A stretch of DNA of 28,113 nucleotides from Elusimicrobiota bacterium (GTDB lineage: Bacteria > Elusimicrobiota > Elusimicrobia > UBA1565 > UBA9628). Made by a program: the position numbers and the translations under genes. Each line of letters opens with the position of its first letter. Within the stretch, counting starts at the first letter, position 1. A model generated the notes under the pieces. That model saw only the letters and a list, made by a program, of their open reading frames with translations, did no database searches and had not been told where the DNA came from. Positions 14,616 to 22,857 of this stretch are shown here, one piece after another. The stretch lies in assembly GCA_028871595.1 (NCBI GenBank), contig JAGWMT010000009.1:1-28113 (forward strand). Reading direction: 5' to 3'.

Positions 14616-16813
14616 CGCCCGGAGTGGAATTCGCCGGCGCCGGTTGGGCGTGGCTCGCCGCGGCGGCGATCGCCGGCGCGTATTGGCTTCACGCGGCGCG
14701 CAGTCCCGCGGGTCGGCGGCTCTTGCTGCTCCGCGCGTGCGGCGCGGCGGCGCTGGCTCTGGCCGTCCTTCGCCCCGCGCTGACCACGGTCCGGACGCGG
14801 GAGGCCAAGCCGAAGCTTCTCATCCTTCTCGACGCCGGGGCTTCGATGCGCGGGAAGGGACCGGACGGCACGCGCTGGACTCAGGCCGTGGACTGGCTCA
14901 CGCGCGCGCGCGGCGAGATCGAGCGCCGGGCCGACGTCTCCGTGGCGCTGGTGTCGGACCGCGCGCGTCCCCTCTCCGGGCTGGCGCTCCTGCGCGGCGC
15001 GGCGCCGGACTCCGCGGCGTTCTCCCCGGCGGACGCGTTGTCGGGGCTGGGCGCGGACGGGGGCTCGGCGCCGTCGCGCGTCTGGCTGATCTCCGACGGG
15101 GGCGCCGAGGGCTCCGGCGACTTGGGCCGCGCGTTGGCGGCCTTGGGCGCGCCGGTGGACGCCTTGGGCGTGGGGCCCGCCCGGCGCGATCGCGGCGCGG
15201 CGTTCGTGGATCTGCGCACGCCGGATTTCGCCTTCCTGCACGGGTCCTTCGACGTCTCCGCGTCCGTCGAGGCTTCGGGTCTGGCGGGCAAGCGCGTGGA
15301 CGTCTCCTTGGCGCGGGAGGATGAGTCCGCGCCGGGCGGCTGGCGGGAGGTCGCGCGCCGGAGCGCGCCGGTCGGGTCGGACCTGGAGACGTTCGCCTCC
15401 AGCTTCACGGCGACCGCCGAGCGCCTGGGCGCCGAGCGCTGGCGATTGTCCGCCGCCGCCGGCGGACGCGTCCGCGTGCGGGAGTTCCGCGTCGAGGTCG
15501 TCCGCCAGAAGTACCGCATCATGTACCTGGCCGGACGGCCCAGTGCGGAATACGCGTACCTCCGCGATTTCCTGAAATCCGACGCGAACCGCGAGCTGGT
15601 CTCCTTCGTGATCCTCCGCAACCCGGAGAATCCCAGCCCCGCCGCCGACCGGGACCTGTCCTTGATCCCCTTTCCGGTGGACGACATCTTCCTGCGCACC
15701 TTGCCCCAGTTCGATCTGTTCATCCTGGAGAATTTCTCGGCGGCGCGTTTCCACCTGCCGGCGGCGCACCTGGAGGCGCTCAAGCGCTTCGTGGCCGGAG
15801 GCGGAGCGCTTCTGGTGAAGGGCGGAGAGAACGCGTTCGCGGCGGGCGGCTACAAAGGTTCGCCGCTGGAGGAGATCCTGCCGGTGACTCTGTCGTCGCG
15901 CAGTCCGGATTTCGTCCCGGGCCTGTTCGCGCCGAAGCCGGTGTCTTACGAGCATCCGCTCGTGGAGCTCTTCGACACTCCGGAGGAGTCGCGCAAGGCC
16001 TGGGAGGCGCTCCCGCCCTTGGACGGCTGGGGCCGCTTCGCCGCGGCGCGGCCGGGGGCGCAGGTCGTCGCGGTGCATCCCACGGAGAAGTCGGACGACG
16101 GCAGCCCGCTGCCGGTCATCGCGACCCGGTCCTATGGGCGCGGAAAAGTGATGCTCGTGAGCACGGACTCGACTTGGCGCTGGAAGCTGGGCGCCTCCGG
16201 GGACCCCCTGGCCTCCGGCGTCTATGAGCGCTTCTGGTCACGCGCCGTTCAGTACCTGACCGGGAGCCTGGATCTGTCCAAGGTGAAGTTCGCCCCCTTG
16301 CCCGACCGCGTGACGCCCCGCGAGCCGTTCACCGCGTCGCTGCGCGTCTTCGATTCGGACTTCTCGCCCGCCAAGGCTGCGGAGACGCGCGTGACGGTCT
16401 CCTGGACTCCGCCCGGCGGCCGCGCGCGCGAGGTGCCCGCGCGGGAGACCGCGCCGGGCGAGTATTCCGTCGAACTGACGGGGCTGGCTCCGGGAACGCA
16501 TCGGCTCCGCGCGAGCGCGCGCGTGCGCGGGCGCGCGTGGGGAGAGGACGCGGAGTCCTTCGTCTGGGAGGCGGAAGCGGACGCGCCCATGGACCGCGCG
16601 TGGCTGACGCGGGCGGCCGCGTCGGGCGGCGGTGAGTTCCGCGACCTCTCGCGCACGGAGGCGGCGGAACTCCTCTCGAAACTTCCCCCGCCCCGTCCCG
16701 AGAGCGAGGCCGTGCGGCGGTTCCACCCGTTCTCGTCCGCGCCCTGGCTGGCCTTCACCGGATTGCTTTTGTCCGCGGAGTGGGCGTTGCGGAGGAAAAA
16801 AGGGCATGCTTAG
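14612..16813 (+). CDS. Large membrane protein with degenerate vWA and glutamine-amidotransferase-like domains
   Basis: A 733-aa protein starting at a GTG whose GTGA overlaps the previous stop. Two N-terminal spans (residues 10-28 and 37-55) precede a vWA-like region whose metal site reads DAGAS (74-78) in place of DxSxS. An Ig-like extracytoplasmic segment follows (about 200-290). Next comes a class I glutamine-amidotransferase-like domain (about 300-555): YRIMYLAGRPSAEYAYLRDFL, then FDLFILENFSAARF, GGGALLVKGGENAFAAGGY, then RSYGRGKVMLVSTDSTWRW. A further beta-sandwich (about 565-655) and a C-terminal span (about 710-728) end the protein. No catalytic Cys of an amidotransferase is visible at the nucleophile-elbow-like GGEN, so it is probably a structural relative. 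Such proteins regularly follow MoxR/DUF58/BatA genes in Planctomycetes and related phyla. Likely an envelope assembly partner of MoxR. Confidence 0.85.
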   Translation: MTPGVEFAGAGWAWLAAAAIAGAYWLHAARSPAGRRLLLLRACGAAALALAVLRPALTTVRTREAKPKLLILLDAGASMRGKGPDGTRWTQAVDWLTRARGEIERRADVSVALVSDRARPLSGLALLRGAAPDSAAFSPADALSGLGADGGSAPSRVWLISDGGAEGSGDLGRALAALGAPVDALGVGPARRDRGAAFVDLRTPDFAFLHGSFDVSASVEASGLAGKRVDVSLAREDESAPGGWREVARRSAPVGSDLETFASSFTATAERLGAERWRLSAAAGGRVRVREFRVEVVRQKYRIMYLAGRPSAEYAYLRDFLKSDANRELVSFVILRNPENPSPAADRDLSLIPFPVDDIFLRTLPQFDLFILENFSAARFHLPAAHLEALKRFVAGGGALLVKGGENAFAAGGYKGSPLEEILPVTLSSRSPDFVPGLFAPKPVSYEHPLVELFDTPEESRKAWEALPPLDGWGRFAAARPGAQVVAVHPTEKSDDGSPLPVIATRSYGRGKVMLVSTDSTWRWKLGASGDPLASGVYERFWSRAVQYLTGSLDLSKVKFAPLPDRVTPREPFTASLRVFDSDFSPAKAAETRVTVSWTPPGGRAREVPARETAPGEYSVELTGLAPGTHRLRASARVRGRAWGEDAESFVWEAEADAPMDRAWLTRAAASGGGEFRDLSRTEAAELLSKLPPPRPESEAVRRFHPFSSAPWLAFTGLLLSAEWALRRKKGHA

Positions 16814-18863
16814 CGCCTGGGAAAGCGTCGAGCCCGCGCTTCTCTTCGCCGCGGCGTTCCTCTTAGGGCTGTTCCAGGCGGCGCCGTCGGTGACCACGGG
16901 CGACGCGGGCGAATTCGCCGCCGCCGCGTCGGTCGTCGGCGTTCCGCACGCGCCGGGCTATGTCCTGTACGTGCTGCTGGCAAAGGCTTTCGGGACGTTC
17001 CTGGCGCTGGGCAACTGGGCCTACCGCACGAACGTCCTGTCCGCGGCCTGCGGCGCCCTGGCGCTGGCCCTGTTTTCCGACGCGCTGAGGCGCTTCGGCG
17101 CGGGGCGGGCCGCGCGCCTGGGCGCCGCGGCCGTCCTGGGGCTTGCGCCGCTGTGGCGGGAGCAAAGCGCCGTCACCGAGGTGTTTTCATTGCTGCTGTT
17201 GAGCGCGGCGGGGCTTTTGTGGGTGGTCGCGGCCGCGGAGGAGCGCCTGCTCGAGCCCGGCCCGGCCGCGGCGCTGGGCTTGGTCTTCGGATTGGGGCTG
17301 GGCGCGCATCAAACGTTGGCGCTCGTGCTTCCCGCGCTCCTGCTGGCCGGCCGCGGCAAGCCGGGGAGCCTGACGCGCGCCTGGGCCTGGGCGGCGGCGG
17401 GGGCGTGCGCGGGCTTCTCTCTGCACGCGGCCATTCCCCTACGCGCGCTGCGCTCGCCGCCCATCGACTGGGACCATGCGGCGAATTTGCGGGCCTTCTG
17501 GCGCCTGATCACGCGCAAGGACTATGGAACCTTGGCGCTCACCACCGAAGGCGCCGCGGCGTCGGGCCCCGACGCGCTGGCGGCGCAGGCCTGGCGCTCG
17601 CTTCGGGGTCTGGGCTCCCAACTGGGTCCGGTCGCCGCGCTCTTGGCGCTCGCCGGCGCGGCGGACTGGAAGCGCTCCGGCCTGCGCCTGCCGGCCGCCT
17701 CCGCCTGGGCGTGGGTGGCGGCGTCCGGTCCGCTGTTCCTGATGCTGGGCCGCCCGCCGTTCGATCCGCAGACGTCGGACGCGCTCGCGCGCTTCCATCT
17801 GCTGCCTCTCCTCGGAGCGGGGCTGTTCGTGGCCGCCGGCGTCGAGGCGCTGGCGCGCCGCAGTCCGCGTTGGGCGGCGGCGGCGGCGCTGCTCGCGGCC
17901 GCGGTCCTGATTCCGGGCGCCGCGCGGGAATCCCGCCGCGGAGACTTCCTCGCCCACGATTACGGGCGGACCATCCTGCGCGAACTCCCTCCCGGCGCGG
18001 TTCTGGCCATGGACGGCGGCGACGACACATTCTATTCCCTTTCTTTTCTCCAATTCGCTCAAGGTCTGCGTCCCGACGTGGAGATGTACGACCGCGGCGG
18101 CGTCGTCTTTCCGGGACGCTACGGCGCCGATTTCCGCGCTCTGCCGCGCGAGCTGAAGGAGCCGCGCCGGAATGAGATCGAGAATCTGGAGGCCGCCACC
18201 GGCCTTCTGTGGTACACGACGCTGAATCCCCGGCTGCTGCCGGGTTGGAACCTCCCTCCCGCCGGGCTTATGCGCTGGCCCGTTCGTCCCGGCGCCGTGT
18301 TCGCTCTGGCGGCGGCGCTGGACGCGACCATGCCCATGCCCCGCGCCCCGAGCGCCGCGCGCCGCTACCGCGACCGCGCTCTGCTGGCCTTTTACGGCTA
18401 CCAGCGCGGCGAGGAGGCGCTGGCGGACGGCGACGATCGCGACGGCGTCTCCTGGCTCCTGACGGCCGCGGACGCCGGGGGCGACGCCTTGTGGGCCGCG
18501 CCGGCCATCTCCTATGCTCTCAGCGTGGCGGGTTACGAGGCGATGCGGCGAGGCGATTTTTCGTCGGCGGAGAGGTCTTACCGCGCGCAGGCCGAGGTCG
18601 AGCCCGCCCGCGCCGAGCCGCTGTGCGACGCGGGCGTCGCGCTCCAGCGGGCCGGGCGGAGGAAGGAGGCCGAGACCTCGTTCCGCGAGGCCGTGAAGCG
18701 CGAGCCCCGTTCCCCCCGTCCCTGGGAAACCTTGGGCGCTCTGCTTTGGGCGGAGTCGCGCTGGCCGGAGGCCGCCGACGCGTACGCGAGCGCGGCCGCC
18801 CTCCCCGGCGGCGAGAACGACGCCGCCTGGGCCGCCAAGGCGCGGAGCAAGGCGGGCCGATGA
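16806..18863 (+). CDS. DUF2723 family polytopic membrane protein (GT-C-like) with TPR tail, copy 1
   Basis: A 685-aa protein. The ATG at 16806 is chosen because GGAGG lies about 10 nt upstream and the membrane domain starts at once; it overlaps the preceding TAG by 8 nt. The DUF2723 signature is at residues 26-55: PSVTTGDAGEFAAAASVVGV and PHAPGYVLYVLLAK, with Asp33 and Glu36 in the first extracytoplasmic loop where GT-C glycosyltransferases keep their catalytic acid. About ten hydrophobic spans follow to about residue 405. The C-terminal soluble part ends with TPR-like helices (RGDFSSAERSYRAQAEVEP, AGRRKEAETSFREAVKREP). The human family member TMEM260 is an O-mannosyltransferase, so protein O-glycosylation from a lipid-linked sugar is a reasonable guess. 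The next gene is a second, diverged copy. Confidence 0.88.
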   Translation: MLSAWESVEPALLFAAAFLLGLFQAAPSVTTGDAGEFAAAASVVGVPHAPGYVLYVLLAKAFGTFLALGNWAYRTNVLSAACGALALALFSDALRRFGAGRAARLGAAAVLGLAPLWREQSAVTEVFSLLLLSAAGLLWVVAAAEERLLEPGPAAALGLVFGLGLGAHQTLALVLPALLLAGRGKPGSLTRAWAWAAAGACAGFSLHAAIPLRALRSPPIDWDHAANLRAFWRLITRKDYGTLALTTEGAAASGPDALAAQAWRSLRGLGSQLGPVAALLALAGAADWKRSGLRLPAASAWAWVAASGPLFLMLGRPPFDPQTSDALARFHLLPLLGAGLFVAAGVEALARRSPRWAAAAALLAAAVLIPGAARESRRGDFLAHDYGRTILRELPPGAVLAMDGGDDTFYSLSFLQFAQGLRPDVEMYDRGGVVFPGRYGADFRALPRELKEPRRNEIENLEAATGLLWYTTLNPRLLPGWNLPPAGLMRWPVRPGAVFALAAALDATMPMPRAPSAARRYRDRALLAFYGYQRGEEALADGDDRDGVSWLLTAADAGGDALWAAPAISYALSVAGYEAMRRGDFSSAERSYRAQAEVEPARAEPLCDAGVALQRAGRRKEAETSFREAVKREPRSPRPWETLGALLWAESRWPEAADAYASAAALPGGENDAAWAAKARSKAGR

Positions 18864-21079
18864 GCCTTCTTGTTTTCGTCTCCGTTTTTCTCGTTTATCT
18901 GCGGGCGCTTCCCCCGTCCTTGGCGCCGTGGCGGGACACCGGGGAGATGGCCCTTTCCTCATGGACCTTGGGCGTGGCGCATCCCACGGGTTACCCTTTG
19001 TACGTCCTGATCGGGCGGGCGGCGGCGTCGATTCCTCTGGGAAACCTGGCCTACCGCCTGAACGTGCTCTCCGCGGTCGCCGGAGCGGCGGCGGCGGCCT
19101 TGATGTACCGCGCGGCGCGCAAACGCGCCGGCCCCTGGGTGGCCTTGGCGGCGGCGGCCTGGATGGCGCTGAACGCCGTCGTTTGGGAGGTCTCCCAGGT
19201 CTCGGAGATGTACTCCCTGTGGGTGCTGTGCGCGGTGGCGCTGATGCTCATCGCGCTGGAGTTCTCCGAGGACGCGTCCGAGCGCCTCTGGCCCGGCTTC
19301 TGCTTCCTGTCCGGCCTCCTGTTGGGCAACCGTCTGGACCTGCTGTTATGGGCGCCCGGTCTTCTCTGGCTGGCGCTGGCGGGACGTCCCGGCTCGGCCG
19401 CCGAGGACGGGCTCTGGGCCGGCGCGGCGCTTCTGCTCTTCCCGGCCGTCGCGGCCCTCACCGGCTCGAACACCCCGTTCGCGTTCCTGATCATCCTGAC
19501 CGTGCTCTGGCGTTCGCGCGGCCTCGGGATGGGTCGTCGGGTCGGCTTGGCGGCGGCGGCGGGTTTGGCGGGTCTTTCCGTCTATCTGTACCTGCCGGTG
19601 CGATCCGCCACGGGACCGCTCTTGGACTGGAATCACCCGGCCGTGTTCTCGAACTTCCTGGACACCATCCTGCGCACGCGCTACGGCGGCACTTTAGACC
19701 TGATTTCGCTCAACTACGCGACCGGCGCGCTGTTCCCGGACAACCTGCGCTTGTGGGGCGCGCACCTGTGGGACGCGTTCGGCCCGGCGGGCCTGGCCGC
19801 GGCCTTGGTCGGGTGCGCGGCCGGCTACGCGGCCGACCGGCGACGGTGGCTGGGGCGCGCGGCCTGCTGGTGGTGGAGCGGCCCCGTGTTCATCTTCCTG
19901 GCCAATCTCCCGCCGAACCCGCACGCCGCCGCCATCATCCAGCCGCACTATCTCCTGTCCGACGTCGCGCTCGTTTTTTGGGCCGTGGACGGCGCGGCGG
20001 CCTTGGCGCGGGCGTCGCGCTGGGCGGGACCGGCGCTGGCGGCGGCGGCCCTGGCGTGGCCGTTGTGGCGGGGCGTGCCCGCGCGTCAGGACCGGCGGGA
20101 GCATTTCGCCGATTACGATTACGCGAAGAACGTGTTCCGCGCCGCGCCGCCCGGCTCGGTGATCGTCGCGAAAAAAGACGTCCAGCTCTACGCGTTGTGG
20201 AACTATCAGGACGTGCAGGGTCTGCGTCCCGACCTGCGCATCGTGGCCGAAGGCCTGGCCGGTTCGGCCTGGTACCGCGAAGGCTGGCTGCGGCGCGACC
20301 CGGCTCTGGCCGTCTCGGCGCTGGGGAACCCCGCGGCCTGGGCGGCGCTGGCGTCGGACGGGCGTCCGGTCCTGGCCACCCAGGACGTCGAAATCCCCGG
20401 GCCGGTCGCGTCCGGCGTCCGGGGACGCGGTTTGCTGGTGGCCGTGTCGTCGTCGGCTCCCGCCGACGAAGGCGGACAATGGGATCTGCTGGTCCGCCGC
20501 GGGACGCAGCATTACGGCGAGACGCCGGATTTCTTCACCTCGGACCTGATCGACGAGACCTGCTTGGCGTCTTACCGGCGGGGCGTGGAGCTCCAAAAGA
20601 TGGGACGGACGGCCGAGGCCGAAATTCGCCTGCGCGACGCCTGGCGCATGGAGTGGGTATTTCCCGATGTGCCCCTATTCCTCGGTTACATGAGCGCCGT
20701 CGACGCGCGTTGGACCGAGGCCGAGGGGTACGGCGCGGACGCCGAGGCGCTTTCGGCGCGGAAGATGGCGCTGGCCGATGAATACCGCGCGCTTCCGGCG
20801 TTGATGACCACGATCCGGCGCCAAGCGGCGGAGGCCGCCACCCAGCACGGGGTCACGCTGGAGAAGCTGGGCCGCCGCGACGAGGCGGAGGCGGCGGACC
20901 GCCGCGCGCTGGCGCTGTATCCGATGGCGCAGACGCGCTACAACCTGGCGGTCCTGTATTGGGGCCAGGACGACGCGGCCGTCGAGGAGAATCTGGTCGA
21001 GGCTTTGCGCCTTGATCCGGGCCATGCCTTGGCGCGCCAGCAGTTGGCCCGCCTGCGCGCGCTCAAGTCGCGGCGCTGA
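18860..21079 (+). CDS. DUF2723 family polytopic membrane protein (GT-C-like) with TPR tail, copy 2
   Basis: A 739-aa protein; its ATG overlaps the stop of copy 1 (ATGA). The DUF2723 motif is RDTGEMALSSWTLGVAHPTG followed by YPLYVLIGRA, with Asp26 and Glu29 aligned to Asp33 and Glu36 of copy 1. Roughly ten spans reach about residue 405. A soluble part follows with a conserved landmark (DVQLYALWNYQDVQGLRPDL) that matches SLSFLQFAQGLRPDV in copy 1, and then TPR-like helices (GRTAEAEIRLRDAWRME, GRRDEAEAADRRALALYP, DAAVEENLVEALRLDPGHA). The two copies share architecture but little identity, an old duplication. Expected role: transfer of a sugar from a polyprenyl carrier to a protein at the periplasmic face. 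The last codon directly abuts the stop of the convergent NUDIX gene, with no intergenic base. Confidence 0.88.
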   Translation: MSLLVFVSVFLVYLRALPPSLAPWRDTGEMALSSWTLGVAHPTGYPLYVLIGRAAASIPLGNLAYRLNVLSAVAGAAAAALMYRAARKRAGPWVALAAAAWMALNAVVWEVSQVSEMYSLWVLCAVALMLIALEFSEDASERLWPGFCFLSGLLLGNRLDLLLWAPGLLWLALAGRPGSAAEDGLWAGAALLLFPAVAALTGSNTPFAFLIILTVLWRSRGLGMGRRVGLAAAAGLAGLSVYLYLPVRSATGPLLDWNHPAVFSNFLDTILRTRYGGTLDLISLNYATGALFPDNLRLWGAHLWDAFGPAGLAAALVGCAAGYAADRRRWLGRAACWWWSGPVFIFLANLPPNPHAAAIIQPHYLLSDVALVFWAVDGAAALARASRWAGPALAAAALAWPLWRGVPARQDRREHFADYDYAKNVFRAAPPGSVIVAKKDVQLYALWNYQDVQGLRPDLRIVAEGLAGSAWYREGWLRRDPALAVSALGNPAAWAALASDGRPVLATQDVEIPGPVASGVRGRGLLVAVSSSAPADEGGQWDLLVRRGTQHYGETPDFFTSDLIDETCLASYRRGVELQKMGRTAEAEIRLRDAWRMEWVFPDVPLFLGYMSAVDARWTEAEGYGADAEALSARKMALADEYRALPALMTTIRRQAAEAATQHGVTLEKLGRRDEAEAADRRALALYPMAQTRYNLAVLYWGQDDAAVEENLVEALRLDPGHALARQQLARLRALKSRR

Positions 21080-21649
21080 TCAGTCCAGCAGAGGGAGGAA
21101 CCCGCGCAGGATGCGGTAGGTCAGTCCCCAGACCACCAAGCCCGCCGCGTGGACGCAGTCCACCCGGCGGCTTTCGCCTTCCAGACGGATTTCGGCCGTG
21201 CCGGCCCCGGCTTTCAGGGCGGCCAGGGACACCCACGTCACCCCGGCGACCTCGTCGTTGAGGCGGGTCGAAGGGCGCCGGGGCAGGCCGAAGACGTAGG
21301 GGCTGATCACCAGCGGCGGCAGGCGCGGCGCGCTGGGACGCAGGTCGTCGAGCGCTCCCAGGAGCCGCTCGGCGGGAAGTTCCACGCCGACCTCCTCGGA
21401 GGTTTCCCGGACGGCCGTGGCCAGCCGGTCCGCGTCCGAGGCTTCCTTCCGTCCTCCGGGCAGGGCGATGTGCCCCGACCAGGGATCGCCGGCGCGCTCG
21501 GCGCGGCGGATGAACAGGGCCTCCAAGCCCTCCGCTCCGGGCGCGAGAATCAGAGCCACGGCGGTCTCCCTCGCGCCGGGGGGCGCCGCCGCGGCGCGGG
21601 TGCGCGCGTCGAGGCGGGCCTTGATCGTCCCGAAATCCGGCGTTGGCAC
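21080..21649 (-). CDS. NUDIX hydrolase, CoA pyrophosphatase-like
   Basis: A 189-aa protein from a GTG at 21649, with GAGGAGG 4-5 nt upstream. The NUDIX box spans residues 65-89 (GGRKEASDADRLATAVRETS then EEVGV). The preceding SGHIALPGG and the spacing GGxxxxxDA-x7-RExxEEVG match the NudL/Nudt7 CoA pyrophosphatase subgroup, in which the first Glu of the classic box is shifted. ALFIRRAER before the box fits the subgroup's LLTxR-type strand. The predicted reaction is hydrolysis of CoA or its derivatives to 3',5'-ADP and 4'-phosphopantetheine; other nucleotide substrates are possible. It is the last gene of the ftsK-led operon, 14 bp after the outer-membrane protein gene. Its stop abuts the stop of the plus-strand DUF2723 gene. 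Confidence 0.87.
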   Translation of the reverse strand: MPTPDFGTIKARLDARTRAAAAPPGARETAVALILAPGAEGLEALFIRRAERAGDPWSGHIALPGGRKEASDADRLATAVRETSEEVGVELPAERLLGALDDLRPSAPRLPPLVISPYVFGLPRRPSTRLNDEVAGVTWVSLAALKAGAGTAEIRLEGESRRVDCVHAAGLVVWGLTYRILRGFLPLLD

Positions 21650-21663
21650 GGGGCCTCCTCGCG

Positions 21664-22857
21664 TCAGTTCCGCGGGAACTGGTTGAAGCGGAACTGGAAA
21701 AGTCCCAGGAGGTCGTAGCCGCCGGTGAACTTCAGCAGGCCGAGATCGAAGTTCAAATGCAGGAACCGTCCCAGCTTGAAGTTGATCAGCATGGGGTTGG
21801 CGGGCGACCCGTTGAACTTCATGAACTCGACGCCGATCGGGTAGTCGGGCTTGAGCAGGTAGAACACGCTGCCGAACGGAACGGACCGCGAGGACACGAT
21901 GGTCCCGTTGGGCTCGTGGTTGTAGAAGCGCAGGGCCTCGGGGGTCAGGAACTCGGACATCTGGCCGACCAGGTCGCCGATGTTGCCCTGCATCAGGCCC
22001 ACGCTGGTCCTCACGCCGTGGAAGTCCTTCGAGGCCACGAAGTACCCGTCGGTCAGGAGCTTGGTGGTTTTCGCGTTCACCTGGACGGACACGGCCGGCG
22101 TGTTGATGGTGGGCTGGGGCGAGTCGCGGAAGACGAAGGTCGCCTGGCCGCCGACGGCGATGGCCGGGCGCCAGCCGGAGTCCGACTGGAGCTGCATCTT
22201 GCCGTCGGCGGTCATCGTCCAAAGGCCCAGGCGGTCGATGTAGTTGGTCTTCGCCGGGGAGTCGGGGTAACTGTTCTTACCGTAGAGGCGGCCGATGAAG
22301 TACGCGGCGTTGAAGTCCAAGCCCAGGCCCGGCGTGTTGTGCTTGCCCGCGCCGCGGTAGGCGGTCGGCGTCAGGATCAGCCCCGAAACGGCCGACGGGG
22401 GCGTGACCAGGCGCGGCCGGACGGGAACGGTGGACCCCTTCAGCTCGACGTCGAAGACGAGTCGGACCTGGCTGGTGGAAATGGAGATGCTGGAGTACTG
22501 CGCGGGAATGGGGTCGTTGGGAATCTCGTAGACGGCGGGCGTGACGCGATTGAAGACGTTCAAGGACCGCAGGGCCTCGGCGTCGCTGGCCAGGTCGGAG
22601 GCGGTGTAGAGCTGGCCCGTCTGGCCGTGGAGCTTGTCGCGCCAGGAGTAGTCGCTGACGACCTGGCCGGCGGAAAAGAACAGGGTCTCGCCCAGCACCC
22701 AGGGGCCGGCGGTCACGGACAGCGGATGGCCCAGGTTCACGGCGGGGGCCGTCGGCGCGGCCGTCGAGACGGCGGGCGCGTAGGGGTTGAACGCCTGCGC
22801 GGCGGCCGGCGCCGCGGAAAACGCCGCCAGGACGGCCAAGATCGTCGCGGTCCTCAC
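21664..22857 (-). CDS. Putative outer-membrane protein with POTRA-like N-terminus, unknown function
   Basis: A 397-aa protein. The start is a GTG at 22857 whose GTGA overlaps the pgpA stop, with GGGGAGG about 11 nt upstream; an in-frame ATG nine codons earlier contains that Shine-Dalgarno and is rejected. It has a signal peptide (VRTATILAVLAAFSAAPAAA, cleavage near residue 22). Residues about 55-145 (LYTASDLASDAEALRSLNVF, VTPAVYEIPND, then VRLVFDVEL) resemble a POTRA repeat of the FtsQ/BamA type: an initial helix with a LxxLxxF turn and a closing strand. The rest alternates polar and hydrophobic residues and ends in strand-like stretches (LHLNFDLGLLKF, LLGLFQFRFNQF) three residues before the stop, as expected of a barrel. 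Length is far below BamA. I cannot name a family; a small Omp85-like or porin-like protein is the best guess. Confidence 0.65.
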   Translation of the reverse strand: MRTATILAVLAAFSAAPAAAQAFNPYAPAVSTAAPTAPAVNLGHPLSVTAGPWVLGETLFFSAGQVVSDYSWRDKLHGQTGQLYTASDLASDAEALRSLNVFNRVTPAVYEIPNDPIPAQYSSISISTSQVRLVFDVELKGSTVPVRPRLVTPPSAVSGLILTPTAYRGAGKHNTPGLGLDFNAAYFIGRLYGKNSYPDSPAKTNYIDRLGLWTMTADGKMQLQSDSGWRPAIAVGGQATFVFRDSPQPTINTPAVSVQVNAKTTKLLTDGYFVASKDFHGVRTSVGLMQGNIGDLVGQMSEFLTPEALRFYNHEPNGTIVSSRSVPFGSVFYLLKPDYPIGVEFMKFNGSPANPMLINFKLGRFLHLNFDLGLLKFTGGYDLLGLFQFRFNQFPRN

